64,000 bases of DNA from Streptomyces sp. GQFP. Lineage in GTDB: Bacteria; Actinomycetota; Actinomycetes; Streptomycetales; Streptomycetaceae. Both the position numbers and the translations under genes were made by a program. How positions within the stretch are numbered: the stretch's first letter is position 1; each line of letters opens with the position of its first letter. The notes beneath the pieces were generated by a model. That model did no database searches. It was not told the origin of the DNA and saw only the letters and a program-made list of their open reading frames with translations. Below, one piece after another: positions 26,832-36,543 of the stretch. The DNA lies in the NCBI RefSeq assembly GCF_021545335.1, contig NZ_CP089312.1:248001-312000 (forward strand), written 5' to 3'.

Positions 26832-27524
26832 TCAGGGCGCTTCGGCCGTGCGGCACTCCGGGTGGCCCCAGCCCTGGGGGTTCTTGGCGATCGTTTCGCC
26901 TGCCGCGTAGGCGCGGCCGCAGACGCAGCGGCCGGGGAACTTTGCCTTGAGGGTGCGGTTGTTCGAGGAGTTGCCGCTGCGCGGCCGGGGCGTCTTCGTG
27001 GCCTTGGGGCGTGGGGTGTCCGGCGAGGCCGGGGGTTCCGGGGAGCCGAGGTCGCTGCCCGCCGACTGCTGGACGATCGCGGCCTGGCTGGCGGCGCGGT
27101 CGGCGAAGTCGTTGAGCTTGTCGCCGTCGACCTGGTGGGCGGGGACGTAGCGGAACTCGACGGAGCGGCCGTCGAGGAGTTCGTCGATACGGACGACGAG
27201 TTCCTGGTTGGCGACCGGCTTGCCGGCGGACGTCTTCCAGCCCTTGCGTTTCCAGCCGGGCAGCCAGGTGGTGACGGCCTTCATCGCGTACTGGGAGTCC
27301 ATGCGGATCTCCAGCGGTACGTCCGGGGCGACGGCCGTCAACAGGCGTTCCAGCGCGGTGAGTTCGGCGACGTTGTTGGTGGCTGTGCCGAGCGGCCCGG
27401 CCTCCCAGCGGGCGGGGCTCTCCGAGCCGTCGGCCACCACCCAGGCCCAGCCCGCCGGTCCCGGATTTCCCTTCGAGGCCCCGTCGCAGGCGGCCACCAC
27501 TCGTTCACGCATGCGCTCGATCAT
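26832..27524 (-). CDS. RNase H-like ribonuclease with C-terminal cysteine extension
   Basis: 230 residues. Residues ~8-150 are an RNase HI domain with all four acidic residues visible: D14 (ACDGASKGNPG), E54 (NNVAELTAL), D76 (RMDSQYA), D142 (NDFADRA), plus H130. It should cut RNA in RNA-DNA hybrids. A disordered Pro/Lys-rich linker (~155-195) leads to a short C-terminal segment with CVCG and HPEC that could bind a metal. A second ATG at codon 5 is an alternative start. Confidence 0.88.
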   Translation of the reverse strand: MIERMRERVVAACDGASKGNPGPAGWAWVVADGSESPARWEAGPLGTATNNVAELTALERLLTAVAPDVPLEIRMDSQYAMKAVTTWLPGWKRKGWKTSAGKPVANQELVVRIDELLDGRSVEFRYVPAHQVDGDKLNDFADRAASQAAIVQQSAGSDLGSPEPPASPDTPRPKATKTPRPRSGNSSNNRTLKAKFPGRCVCGRAYAAGETIAKNPQGWGHPECRTAEAP

Positions 27525-27570
27525 GCCATGCGCGAACCGGGCCCCCGGCCGCCCCCGTCAGGTGCCTCGC

Positions 27571-28371
27571 TCAGTCCACGTCCGTCGACTTGGGCATCTC
27601 ACCGGCCGTCGTCGTCACGTCGATGATCGAGAAGTTGGCGCCCTGCGGATCGCTCAGCGCGGCGAACCGGCCGAAGGGGCTGTCCATGGGGCCGAAGCGC
27701 AGCACACCGCCGAGCTTGGTGGCCATGGCGACGGCGTCGTCGCAGTTGGCGACGCTGAAGTAGACGTTGATGTACGGCGGCATCTGGGGCGGGAAGTCGT
27801 CCGTCATCCGCATCCGGCCCAGGACGGTGTTCTCGCCCAGGTCGTACATACGGAAGTCGATGGCGTCGTCCTGCATCTGCTTCGCCGAGTAGCCGAAGAC
27901 GGCCGGGAAGAAGGTGTCCGACTTCTCCACCTCGCGTGTGAAGACCTCGGCCCAGCAGTAGGCGCCGGCCTGTTCCGCTCCCGCTTCGAAGCCTTCGTGG
28001 GTACCGGCCTGCCAGACGCCGAAGACGACGCCGCCGGGGTCGCGGGCCAGGCACATGGTGCCGAAGTCGCCCACCTGCATCGGCTCCATCAGCAGTTCGC
28101 CGCCGTTCTCACGGATCTTGGAGGCGGTGGCGGCGGCGTCCGGCGAGGCGAGGTACAGACACCACGCGGACTGCCCTTCCTGCCCGGGCATGGGCGGGAC
28201 GACGGCGGCGACCGCCTTGCCGTCTGCGTACGCCTGCGTGTAGTTGCCGAACTCCGACGACGACTCGCCGAAGGTCCAGCCCAGCACCTCGCCGTAAAAG
28301 TTCTTGGCTCCCTCGACATCGCTGAACATCGCGTCGGCCCAACAGGGGGTTCCCTCAGGTTGCACGGCCAT
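27571..28371 (-). CDS. VOC (glyoxalase/bleomycin-resistance fold) protein, two domains
   Basis: 266 residues made of two ~125-residue VOC domains. The first begins PCWADAMFSDVEGAKNFYGE and the second AYCWAEVFTREVEKSDTFF, each ending in an AVLSDPQG- or ARDPGG-type strand. This two-domain layout is common in Streptomyces (CFP30B-like). Substrate and metal use cannot be assigned. No operon partner. Confidence 0.9.
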   Translation of the reverse strand: MAVQPEGTPCWADAMFSDVEGAKNFYGEVLGWTFGESSSEFGNYTQAYADGKAVAAVVPPMPGQEGQSAWCLYLASPDAAATASKIRENGGELLMEPMQVGDFGTMCLARDPGGVVFGVWQAGTHEGFEAGAEQAGAYCWAEVFTREVEKSDTFFPAVFGYSAKQMQDDAIDFRMYDLGENTVLGRMRMTDDFPPQMPPYINVYFSVANCDDAVAMATKLGGVLRFGPMDSPFGRFAALSDPQGANFSIIDVTTTAGEMPKSTDVD

Positions 28372-28475
28372 GATTCCGGCCTCTCCGGTCTCGTCGGGTG
28401 GTCCGAATTCTCACGCTAGTCAGGCTTCGGCCGAGGCGCGCGCCGAGCGACCCGGGCTGTTACAGACTGGAGGGC

Positions 28476-29507
28476 ATGGCCGACGGGACGATGCGTGCGT
28501 GGGCGGTGGAGCGGCCCGGCCCGGTGGGGCCCGGGGAGGGGCCGTTGCGGCTGGTCGAGAGGCCGGTGCCGGTGCCCGGCGCCGACGAACTGCTGGTGCG
28601 TGTGCGCGCGTGCGGGGTGTGCCGGACCGATCTGCATGTCGCCGAGGGGGATCTGCCCGTGCACCGGCCCGGGGTGACGCCCGGGCACGAGGTGGTGGGC
28701 GTGGTGGCCGGGGCGGGACCGGCCGTGCGCGGTTTCGCGCTAGGTGACCGGGTGGGTGCGGCCTGGCTGCGTCGCACGGACGGTACCTGCGTCCACTGTC
28801 TGCGCGGGGCGGAGAACCTCTGCCCGGCCTCCGAGTACACCGGCTGGGACGCGGACGGCGGCTACGCCGAGTACACGACCGTCCCGGCCGCGTTCGCCCA
28901 CCGACTGCCCTTCGGCGACATCGACGACGTCGCCCTGGCTCCGCTGCTCTGCGCGGGCATCATCGGTCACCGCGCGCTGCGCCGGTGCGCGCTGCCGCCG
29001 GGCGGGCGGCTCGGGCTGTACGGGTTCGGTGGCAGCGCCCATCTGTGTGCGCAGGTCGCGCTCGCCGAGGGCGCCAGGGTGCATGTCCTGACCCGGGACC
29101 CGGCCGCGGGGCGGCTGGCGCTCGCGCTCGGCGCGGCCTCGGCGCAGGGGGCGTACGACCCGCCGCCGGAGCCGCTGGACAGCGCGATCCTGTTCGCGCC
29201 GGTCGGCGACCTCGTGCCGGTGGCGCTGCGGGCCCTCGACCGGGGCGGGGTGCTGGCGGTCGCGGGCATCCACCTCAGCGACATCCCGCCGCTGCGCTAC
29301 GACACCGACCTGTTCTACGAGAAGGAGCTGCGCAGCGTCACCTCCAACACCCGCGAGGACGCCCGTGAGTTCCTGTCGCTGGCCGCGCTGCACGGCGTAC
29401 ACGCGACCACGCACACCTATCCGCTGTCGCGGGCGCCGGAGGCGTTGCGGGATCTCAAGGGCGGGCGGTTCGACGGGGCGGCGGTGCTGGTCAATGACCT
29501 GGGGTAG
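28476..29507 (+). CDS. Zinc-dependent alcohol dehydrogenase family protein
   Basis: 343 residues. Medium-chain dehydrogenase with catalytic zinc site C46 (CGVCRTDLH) and H71-E72 (PGHEVVG), and a nucleotide fold whose glycine motif is YGFGGSAHL, as in the AdhA-type subgroup. The structural zinc lobe keeps three cysteines (C105, C108, C116 in [14 protein letters not shown]). The position of the first is D102, so structural zinc binding may be changed. The start at 28476 has GGAGG three bases upstream; ATG 28491 is an alternative. Confidence 0.9.
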   Translation: MADGTMRAWAVERPGPVGPGEGPLRLVERPVPVPGADELLVRVRACGVCRTDLHVAEGDLPVHRPGVTPGHEVVGVVAGAGPAVRGFALGDRVGAAWLRRTDGTCVHCLRGAENLCPASEYTGWDADGGYAEYTTVPAAFAHRLPFGDIDDVALAPLLCAGIIGHRALRRCALPPGGRLGLYGFGGSAHLCAQVALAEGARVHVLTRDPAAGRLALALGAASAQGAYDPPPEPLDSAILFAPVGDLVPVALRALDRGGVLAVAGIHLSDIPPLRYDTDLFYEKELRSVTSNTREDAREFLSLAALHGVHATTHTYPLSRAPEALRDLKGGRFDGAAVLVNDLG

Positions 29508-29592
29508 GGCGCGGCAGTAGCACACCCCCTGCGGTCTGATAATTTCATCGGCGCTTGCCTCCTTGGCCCCTCCCTCAACTTCAGGTGTCCCG

Positions 29593-29982
29593 ATGTCCGC
29601 TGCACGGGTGCGTCGCCTCGCGACGCGGCATGCCCGCGGCGGCCTCCCGCATCTGCTGGGCGTCCTGGTTCTCGTCCTCGCGACCTTCGCGTTCTCCTGT
29701 GCCGGCTCGCTGCCCTCGCCGGACGCCGGGCCGTCGCGGTCGACGTCGGCGCACGTCGTGCACGCGGCCGACCGGGACCCCTGTCAGGAGGGCCCGCTCC
29801 ACGGCTGTCACACCCCGGGCCACCATGGTGTCCTCAACCACGCGCCCTTCATCGGCGCGGACCGGGCAGCCGCCCTGGACCAGCTGAGCACCGCGCCCGC
29901 CCGGCGCGCTCTCGGCCCGTCCCGGATCCCGGGCGGCGCCCGCCCTCCCGACCTCCACGAGCTGCAACTGCTCCGGGTCTAG
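29593..29982 (+). CDS. Small exported or membrane-anchored protein of unknown function
   Basis: 129 residues. A basic N-terminus is followed by one hydrophobic segment (HLLGVLVLVLATFAF, ~20-35) and then FSCAGS, so it may be a signal anchor or lipoprotein-like signal. The outside part has two cysteines (C64, C72) and a His cluster (CHTPGHHGVLNH). It precedes the DUF3105 gene by 112 bp and may be co-transcribed. Family not recognised. Confidence 0.65.
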   Translation: MSAARVRRLATRHARGGLPHLLGVLVLVLATFAFSCAGSLPSPDAGPSRSTSAHVVHAADRDPCQEGPLHGCHTPGHHGVLNHAPFIGADRAAALDQLSTAPARRALGPSRIPGGARPPDLHELQLLRV

Positions 29983-30094
29983 GCCGAGTTCGGGCCCGCA
30001 CCCGCCGGCCCGGCCCGTTCGGCCCCGACCACGACCATCACCCCAGTTCGCAGCGCCGTGCCCGGAGACGGTACGGCCCGGAGAAGGACATCCC

Positions 30095-30730
30095 ATGGGT
30101 ACATCCAATGCCAAGGCGAAGACCGCGGCCCGCCGCGCCCACATGGAAGAACTGCGCAAGGCCGAGCAGGCCCGTGAACGCCGTATGCGGCTGCTCACGC
30201 TCGGCACGACCGCCGTCATCCTCGTCGGCCTGGCCGGCGGCGGCTGGCTCCTGATCGACAACGCCCAGGACAAGGAGGAGGCGAAGGCCGCGCCGATATC
30301 GGGCGTGAAGAGCTGGTCCAAGCTCACCCAGAACCACGTCGACACGGCCGTCACCTACAAAATGAGCCCGCCCGTCGGCGGCGACCACAACCAGGTCTGG
30401 GTGAACTGCGACCGGCAGGTCTACACGAAGGCCGTCCCCAACGAGAACGCCGTGCACGCCCTCGAACACGGCGCCGTCTGGATCACGTACAACGACAAGG
30501 CGGCCAAGGCCGACGTCGAGACCCTGTCCGAGCGCGTGACCAACACGTCGTACACCTTCATGAGTCCCTACGAGGACCAGTCGTCGCCGATCGTGCTGAG
30601 CGCCTGGGAGCACCAGCTGAAGGTGGACAAGGCCTCGGACCCGAGGGTCACGAAGTTCCTCGACAAGTACGTCCAGGGTGAGCAGACGCCCGAGCCCGGT
30701 GCCGCGTGCACCAACGGGATGACGCCGTGA
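30095..30730 (+). CDS. DUF3105 membrane-anchored protein
   Basis: 211 residues. A Lys/Arg-rich cytoplasmic N-terminus (~1-40), one transmembrane helix (LLTLGTTAVILVGLAGGGWLL, split by my reading at ~43-62), then an extracellular DUF3105 domain. That domain has VTYKMSPPVGGDHNQVWVNC, in two strands, and the invariant HALEHGAVWITY. A conserved pair C105/C208 may form a disulfide. Ribosome site GGAGAAGG precedes the ATG. Biochemical role unknown. Confidence 0.9.
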   Translation: MGTSNAKAKTAARRAHMEELRKAEQARERRMRLLTLGTTAVILVGLAGGGWLLIDNAQDKEEAKAAPISGVKSWSKLTQNHVDTAVTYKMSPPVGGDHNQVWVNCDRQVYTKAVPNENAVHALEHGAVWITYNDKAAKADVETLSERVTNTSYTFMSPYEDQSSPIVLSAWEHQLKVDKASDPRVTKFLDKYVQGEQTPEPGAACTNGMTP

Positions 30731-30788
30731 ACTGAGCGCCGGGCGCGGGGCGTTCCCACCGGACGCCCCGCACCGACGCCCGCGTCGC

Positions 30789-32349
30789 TCACGCGGACGG
30801 CCGAAGTTCCGTCCCGATCAGCCTGTTGAGGTGGCGGCGGGCGTCCTGGGTGCTCAACGGGGGTGCCTGGCGCAGCCGTTGCAGGGCCAGGCGAGGCGAA
30901 CACCGCGTCGGTCGGGCCCTCTTCGACCACGACCCCGTTCCGCAGCACCACCACCCGGTCCGCGATGCCCCGGACGACGGCCAGGTCGTGGCTGATGAAC
31001 AGGCAGGCGAGTTGGCGTTCCCGGCGCAGGTCGTCGAGGAGGCGCAGGACGTCGGCCTGGACGGAGACGTCGAGGGCAGTGGTGATCTCGTCGGCGATGA
31101 GGACGTCGGGCTCGCCTGCCAACGCCCGTGCGATGCCTATGCGTTGGCGCTGGCCGCCGGAGAGCTGGGCGGGCAGGCGGTCGGCGAGGGCGGGGTCGAG
31201 CCGGACGTCGGAGATGAGCCGACGGGCCCGTTCGGCGGCCTCCGTGCGGCTGTCCGCCGTACCGAAGAACCGGAGCGGGCGGCGGATCGCGTCGCCCACC
31301 GAGCGGCGGGGGTTGAGGGAGGTGTCCGCGTCCTGGAAGACGAGTTGCACCCGGCGGCGCAGGGACAGCGGACGCCGCCCCGCAGGCCGGGCCAGGTCGC
31401 CCGATTCGTGGGTCATCGTGCCGCCGGACGGGGTGCGCAGTCCGGCGAGGGTCCAGGCGAGTGTCGACTTGCCGCTGCCCGACTCGCCGACGAGGGCGAG
31501 GACTTCGCCGCGCCGGACGTCGAAGGACACGCCGTGCACGGCCCGGGCGGAGCCGTAGTCGACGGTGACGTCGACGGCCGAGAGGGCGACGGGTGAGTCG
31601 TCGGGCACGGTCGCCTTCGGGTGTACCTCCCGCTCGCCCGTCTCGCCGACGACCGCGAGCCCGGTGTCGTCAAGGCGTGGCACGCTCGCCAACAGGCGTC
31701 TGGTGTACGGGTCTTGTGGCGCCGTGAAGAGCGTGCGCGTGGGCGCCGCCTCCACCACTCCGCCCGAGCGCAGTACGGTCACCTCGTCGGCCATCTGGGC
31801 GACGACACCGAGGTCGTGGCTCACCAGGACGGCGGCCAGGCCGAGTTCGTCGCGCAGGGCGGCGATCAGGTCGAGGACCCCGCGCTGTGTCACCACGTCC
31901 AGGCCGGTCGTCGGCTCGTCGAGGACGAGGACCTTGGGGCGGGCCGCGACGGCCATGGCGATGGCGACGCGCTGCTGCTGGCCGCCGGACAGTTCGTGCG
32001 GGTAGCGCCGGGCCAGTTCGGCGGGGCGCGGCAGCCGGACCTGTTCCAGCAGGTCGACGACGGGGACGCCGCCGCCCGCCTCCGCGATCTGTCGGCCGAT
32101 CCGCATGGAGGGGGTGAGCGCGTGGCCCGCGTTCTGGCCGACCAGGGCGACGGTGCTGCCCCGCAGCCGCCTCAACTCCCGTGCGGGCAGGGCGAACACG
32201 TCCTGTCCGTCCACGAGGACCGAGCCGCCGGTGACCCGCGACCCGTGTCGCAGGTGCCCCAACAGGGTCGCCGCGACGGTCGACTTGCCGCTGCCGGACT
32301 CGCCGACGAGGGCCAGTGTCCGCCCCTGGGCGACCCGGCGGGACGCCAT
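30789..32349 (-). pseudogene. Degenerate tandem ABC ATPase of a peptide/nickel-type importer
   Basis: Two complete nucleotide-binding domains lie in one frame: GESGSGKST and LSGGQQQRVAIA, then GESGSGKST and LSGGQRQRIGIA. Both ends are damaged. At the 5' end the protein would begin MASRRVAQGRTLALVG, only 15 residues before Walker A, so the first strands of domain 1 are gone and no coding sequence precedes it. At the 3' end the main frame runs on with unlike composition into the convergent DUF3105 gene. A +1 shift near 30895 instead gives a protein-like tail (LQRLRQAPPLSTQDARRHLN...RPSA) stopping at 30789. No permease or binding protein is beside it. Either a decayed orphan or a sequencing indel plus truncation. 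Confidence 0.7.
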
Positions 32350-32520
32350 CCGGCCCCCAGCCCCGGACACCCAACCCGGGCTCCTGCAGCAAGCCGACCC
32401 ACGGCTCCCGAACAAGCCGACCCGCGGTCTCGACCGCCGCCCACGCACCCGCCGCACCGCCAAATTCGGTGGACTGCGCGCCCGACGGCCGCTGGGATGG
32501 TCGGTATGTGTGCCCTGAAG

Positions 32521-33390
32521 ATGCATGCCGACGAGGCGGAGATCGATGCCCCGCTGGTCCAGCGACTGATCGCCCGGCAGTTTCCCGAGTGGGCGGGGCT
32601 GCCCGTGGAGCGGCTGGAGTCCGCCGGGACCGAGAACGCCATGTTCCGGCTCGGCGGTGAGCTGGTGGTGCGGCTGCCGAGGCATCCCGGGGCGGTGGAC
32701 AGCATCGAGCACGAGCAGCGCTGGCTGTCCCGGCTGGGGCCGTGGCTGCCGGTCGCCGTGCCCGAGCCGGTCGGGCGGGGCCGCGCCGGTGAGGGGTTCC
32801 CGTGGTGCTGGTCGGTGTACGGCTGGCTGGACGGGCGGAATCCGGCGGCCGGCGCCCTCGACGCGCCCGAGACGCTGGCCAGGGAACTCGCCGACTTCAT
32901 CCGCGCCCTGCGCCGCGTCGACGCCGGGAACGGGCCGGCCCACTACCGGGCCGTTCCGCTGTCGGCGCGGGACACACCCACACGCGCGGCCCTCGCCCAG
33001 CTGAGGGGGGAAGTGGACACGGAGGCGGTGACGGCACTGTGGGAGCAGGCCATGCGGGCGCCCGAGCACACGGGACCGGCGCTCTGGGCGCACGCCGACC
33101 TGTCGCCGGGGAACGTGCTGGTCACCGAGGGGCGGCTCAGTGCCGTGATCGACTTCGGCTGCACCGGCGTCGGCGATCCGGCCGTCGATCTGATCGTGGC
33201 GTGGAATCTGTTGCCCGCCGGTGTCCGTGACACGTTCCGCGAGGCGGTGGGCGCCGACGACGCCGAGTGGGCGCGCGGGCGTGGCTGGGCGCTGTCGATC
33301 TCGCTGATCCAGCTGCCGTACTACCGGGAGACGAATCCGGTGCTCGCGGCGAACTCCCGGCATGTGATCAGGGAGATCCTGGCCCAGTGA
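32521..33390 (+). CDS. Aminoglycoside phosphotransferase (APH) family kinase
   Basis: 289 residues from ATG 32521; ATGs at 32506 and 32497 are alternatives with equally weak ribosome sites. APH fold: N-lobe AGTENAMFRLGGELVVRLP, catalytic loop WAHADLSPGNVLV (HxDxxxxN), and IDFGCTGVGDPAVDL with the metal-binding aspartate. Family members phosphorylate antibiotics or small metabolites; this one resembles the general Streptomyces APH-like kinases rather than a named resistance enzyme. An ABC exporter follows 92 bp downstream. Confidence 0.88.
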   Translation: MHADEAEIDAPLVQRLIARQFPEWAGLPVERLESAGTENAMFRLGGELVVRLPRHPGAVDSIEHEQRWLSRLGPWLPVAVPEPVGRGRAGEGFPWCWSVYGWLDGRNPAAGALDAPETLARELADFIRALRRVDAGNGPAHYRAVPLSARDTPTRAALAQLRGEVDTEAVTALWEQAMRAPEHTGPALWAHADLSPGNVLVTEGRLSAVIDFGCTGVGDPAVDLIVAWNLLPAGVRDTFREAVGADDAEWARGRGWALSISLIQLPYYRETNPVLAANSRHVIREILAQ

Positions 33391-33482
33391 AGGAGATCCT
33401 CCCATCGGGGTGGTGTAGGCCGACACACAGAGGGCAGAAAGCGCTTGCCCCAATGCCAGGTTCCCAAGGAGGACCCCCGTCC

Positions 33483-35252
33483 ATGGCGTCGTCCGAGCAG
33501 CCACTCGACCACCGTTACCGGGGCGAGCACCCGATTCGCACCCTCGCCTACCTCTTCCGCGCCGACCGGTGGCGGCTCGGCGTCGCACTGGCCGTCTTCA
33601 CCGTCAAGCACAGCCCGGTCTGGCTGCTGCCGCTGATCACGGCGAACATCGTCGACACCGTCGTCGAGCACCGCCCGATCGGCGGGCTCTGGCTCAGCTC
33701 CGGGGTCATCATGCTGATCCTGGTGATCAATCCGCCGCTGCATCTGCTGTACGTACGGCTGCTGTACGGCAGCGTGCGCCGCATGGGGACCGATCTGCGG
33801 TCCGCGCTGTGCACGCGGATGCAGCAGCTGTCCATCGGCTACCACTCCCGGGTCAGCGCGGGCGTGCTCCAGGCCAAGGTCGTCCGTGATGTGGAGACCG
33901 TCGAGCAGATGATGCAGCAGAGTTCCGACTCGGGGCTCGGCGCGCTCACCGTGCTCATGGGCGGGCTGGTCGTCATCAGCATTCGTACGCCCGAGTTCCT
34001 GCCCGTGTTCCTGCTGGTGGTGCCGGTCGCGGCCCTGCTGATCGTCCGGCTGCGGACGCGGCTGCGCGCCCAGAACGAGAGTTTCCGGCACGAGGTCGAA
34101 CAACTGTCGTCGCGGGTGAGCGAGATGACCCGGCTGATCTCCGTCACACGGGCGCACGGGCTTGAGGGCAAGGCCCTGGGCCGGATGGACCGCACCCTGC
34201 GCCAGGTGCTGACCTCCGGGCTCCGCCTCGATCTGCTCAACGGGCGGTTCGCGTCGCTGGCCTGGGTGTTCCTGAACGCGGTCGGCGTGCTGTTCCTGAC
34301 GGGCGGGGCGCTCGTCTCGTACTACGGCGTCTGGGGTGTCACCCCGGGCGATGTGGTCATGCTGAGCGCGTTCCTGACCACCCTCACCAACTCGACGACC
34401 ACGCTCGCGGGGCTCGCGCCGGTCATCACCAAGGGGCTGGAGTCGGTGCGCTCGGTCGGCGAGGTGCTGGAGGCGCCCGAGTTGGAGGACAACGCGGGGA
34501 AAACCGTCGTGCACGGGCTGCGGGGCGAGGTGACCTTCGAGGGCGTGGGGTTCGCGTACGACGAGGGCGGGCGGGCCGCCGTACGGGACTTCGGGCTCAC
34601 CGTGTCGCCCGGCGAGACGATCGCGCTGGTCGGTGCCTCGGGGGCCGGGAAGTCGACCGTGCTGAACCTCGTGATCGGGTTCATCCGGCCGACCTCGGGG
34701 CGGCTGCTGCTCGACGGGACCGACATGAACACGCTGGACCTGCGGACGTACCGGCGGTTCGTGTCGGTGGTGCCGCAGGAGTCGATCCTGTTCGACGGGA
34801 CGGTCCGGGAGAACGTGGCGTACGGCATGGACGACGCCGACGACGCGGCGGTACGGGCCGCGTTGCGGGACGCCAACGCGCTGGAGTTCGTCGACCGGCT
34901 GCCGCACGGCGTCGACACCCTGGTCGGCGAGCACGGCGCCCGGCTGTCCGGGGGCCAGCGGCAGCGCCTGGCCATCGCGCGGGCGCTGATCCGCGATCCC
35001 CGGGTGCTGATCCTCGACGAGGCGACCTCGGCGCTGGACACCCGGTCGGAGGCGCTGGTGCAGGAGGCGCTGGCGCGGCTGCTGCACGGGCGTACGACGT
35101 TCGTGGTCGCGCACCGGCTGTCGACGATCCGGGGCGCCGACCGCATCGTGGTGATGGAGGACGGCGCCGTCCGGGAGATCGGCTCGCACGAGGAGTTGCT
35201 GGGGCGCGGCGGGGTCTACTCGGCGCTGCACAGCAGCGGTCAGCCGGCCTGA
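33483..35252 (+). CDS. ABC exporter (fused permease-ATPase half-transporter)
   Basis: 589 residues. N-terminal exporter-type membrane domain with six helices (~35-320), then an ATPase with Walker A GASGAGKST at 384-392, signature LSGGQRQRLAIARAL, Walker B VLILDEATSALD and H-loop VVAHRLSTI. It should work as a homodimer or with a partner, pumping a lipid, peptide or drug outward. ATG 33483 has GGAGG 10 bases upstream. It follows an APH-like kinase on the same strand, a layout that could mean self-protection but may be chance. Confidence 0.92.
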   Translation: MASSEQPLDHRYRGEHPIRTLAYLFRADRWRLGVALAVFTVKHSPVWLLPLITANIVDTVVEHRPIGGLWLSSGVIMLILVINPPLHLLYVRLLYGSVRRMGTDLRSALCTRMQQLSIGYHSRVSAGVLQAKVVRDVETVEQMMQQSSDSGLGALTVLMGGLVVISIRTPEFLPVFLLVVPVAALLIVRLRTRLRAQNESFRHEVEQLSSRVSEMTRLISVTRAHGLEGKALGRMDRTLRQVLTSGLRLDLLNGRFASLAWVFLNAVGVLFLTGGALVSYYGVWGVTPGDVVMLSAFLTTLTNSTTTLAGLAPVITKGLESVRSVGEVLEAPELEDNAGKTVVHGLRGEVTFEGVGFAYDEGGRAAVRDFGLTVSPGETIALVGASGAGKSTVLNLVIGFIRPTSGRLLLDGTDMNTLDLRTYRRFVSVVPQESILFDGTVRENVAYGMDDADDAAVRAALRDANALEFVDRLPHGVDTLVGEHGARLSGGQRQRLAIARALIRDPRVLILDEATSALDTRSEALVQEALARLLHGRTTFVVAHRLSTIRGADRIVVMEDGAVREIGSHEELLGRGGVYSALHSSGQPA

Positions 35253-35301
35253 GCCACCGCGCTGGGGCGGCTCGGGTCGGCCGACCGGCCGGGGTCGCCC
35301 C

Positions 35302-35784
35302 CTACTCCCCCGCGTACGCCTTCTTGAGGGCGGCGATGTCCAGCTTGCCCATCGCGTACATGGCCTTGGTGGTGCGGACGGCCTTCTCCTGGTCCGGGTC
35401 GCCGATCATCTCGATCAGGCCGTCCGGGATGACCTGCCAGGACAGTCCGTACTTGTCCTTGAGCCAGCCGCAGGGGCCGCCCTCGCCGCCGCCCTCGGTG
35501 AGCTTGGCCCAGTAGTGGTCGACCTCCTGCTGGTCCGCGCAGAAGATCTGGAAGGAGACGGCCTCGGTGAACTTGAACATGGGGCCGCCGTTGAGGGCGA
35601 CGAACTTCTGGCCGTTGGCCACGAAGTCGACGGCCATCACGCCGCCGGCGGGGGCGGGACCGGCCTCGTTGTAGTAGCCGATCTTTCCGAGGGACGAGTT
35701 CTTGAAGATCGAGACGTAGAAGTGCGCGGCTTCCTCGGCCGTGCCGTCGAACCAGAGACACGTGGTGAATCCGTCGGTCGTCAT
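35302..35784 (-). CDS. PhnB/3-demethylubiquinone-type VOC protein
   Basis: 160 residues. Matches the PhnB-like VOC group: TCLWFDGTAEEAAHFY at the start, FVALNGGPMFKFTEAVSFQI, CGWLKDKYGLSWQVIP and the tail KAMYAMGKLDIAALKKAY. Despite the family label no methyltransferase activity is expected. Function unknown; cytoplasmic. Confidence 0.92.
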   Translation of the reverse strand: MTTDGFTTCLWFDGTAEEAAHFYVSIFKNSSLGKIGYYNEAGPAPAGGVMAVDFVANGQKFVALNGGPMFKFTEAVSFQIFCADQQEVDHYWAKLTEGGGEGGPCGWLKDKYGLSWQVIPDGLIEMIGDPDQEKAVRTTKAMYAMGKLDIAALKKAYAGE

Positions 35785-35891
35785 GGAGAACCTCCTGGAG
35801 CGGGCGACTGGAGCGGGAGAACTGTCACCCCTTTCGACCGATCCTCGTGCGGAAACTCATCGGTGGCGCGGTGAGTTTTCCGAACGGCGGC

Positions 35892-36503
35892 CTACTGGCC
35901 CACGCGGCCGTCGATCCGCTCGCGCAGGAGGTCGGCGTGGCCGCAGTGTCGCGCGTACTCGTTGACGTGCGCCGACAGGACGTCACGGACCTGGAGCTGT
36001 ACGCCGTGTTCGGCGCCGAAGTCGGAGAAGCCGGCGTTGGTGGTGCCGAGGTCGTCGACGCTCGCGATGAAGCGGTCGGTGCGTTCCGTCTCCAGCCGCC
36101 ACTGCCGCCAGGCGTCCTCGACGACCGCCGGATCGGCGACCGCGCCGTTCCAGTCGCCGTCCCGGTCCTCCTCGGTGCGGTAGAGCTTTGGCGCGTCCTC
36201 GCCTGCCATGACCCGGCGGAAGTGCCGTTCGTCCTCGGTGAGATGTCGGATCAGTCCGAGCAAGGACATCGTGGACGGCGGTACGGAGCGCCGGGCCATC
36301 TGTTCGGCGTCCAGGCCCGCGCACTTCATCTCCACGGTGAGGCGGAAGTGGCGCAGGCCCTCCAGCAGCACACCGCGTTCGTCGACGATCTCGGTCTCGG
36401 TCTCGCGTGGATCGTCGTCCGGGTCGACCCACATGTCGTCATAGACGGTCGCGACCGTCCACCGAGTCGTCGTCGTGTCGGTTTCGTGCCCGCGCGATTC
36501 CAT
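35892..36503 (-). CDS. DinB family (DUF664) protein
   Basis: 203 residues from ATG 36503; a GTG at 36539, five bases after the upstream stop, is also possible and would couple it to the VOC gene. Four-helix DinB/YfiT fold with the metal-site histidines spread in MSLLGLIRHLTEDERHF and VNEYARHCGHADLLRE. This DUF664 subgroup is common in actinobacteria and may include mycothiol- or bacillithiol-dependent enzymes; that is family knowledge, not shown here. Confidence 0.85.
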   Translation of the reverse strand: MESRGHETDTTTTRWTVATVYDDMWVDPDDDPRETETEIVDERGVLLEGLRHFRLTVEMKCAGLDAEQMARRSVPPSTMSLLGLIRHLTEDERHFRRVMAGEDAPKLYRTEEDRDGDWNGAVADPAVVEDAWRQWRLETERTDRFIASVDDLGTTNAGFSDFGAEHGVQLQVRDVLSAHVNEYARHCGHADLLRERIDGRVGQ

Positions 36504-36543
36504 GGGGGCATCGTGGCGCCCGTCACCGGGCTCCGCCACCCAA

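Noticed and set aside
33321..35231. 636-codon minus-strand ORF opposite the ABC exporter
   Set aside because: Exactly antisense to a gene with complete ABC motifs; the translation is Arg/Gln/His/Pro-rich shadow.
35302..35784. UbiG-type methyltransferase
   Set aside because: The 3-demethylubiquinone label is inherited; the protein is a VOC/PhnB fold without a SAM-binding motif.
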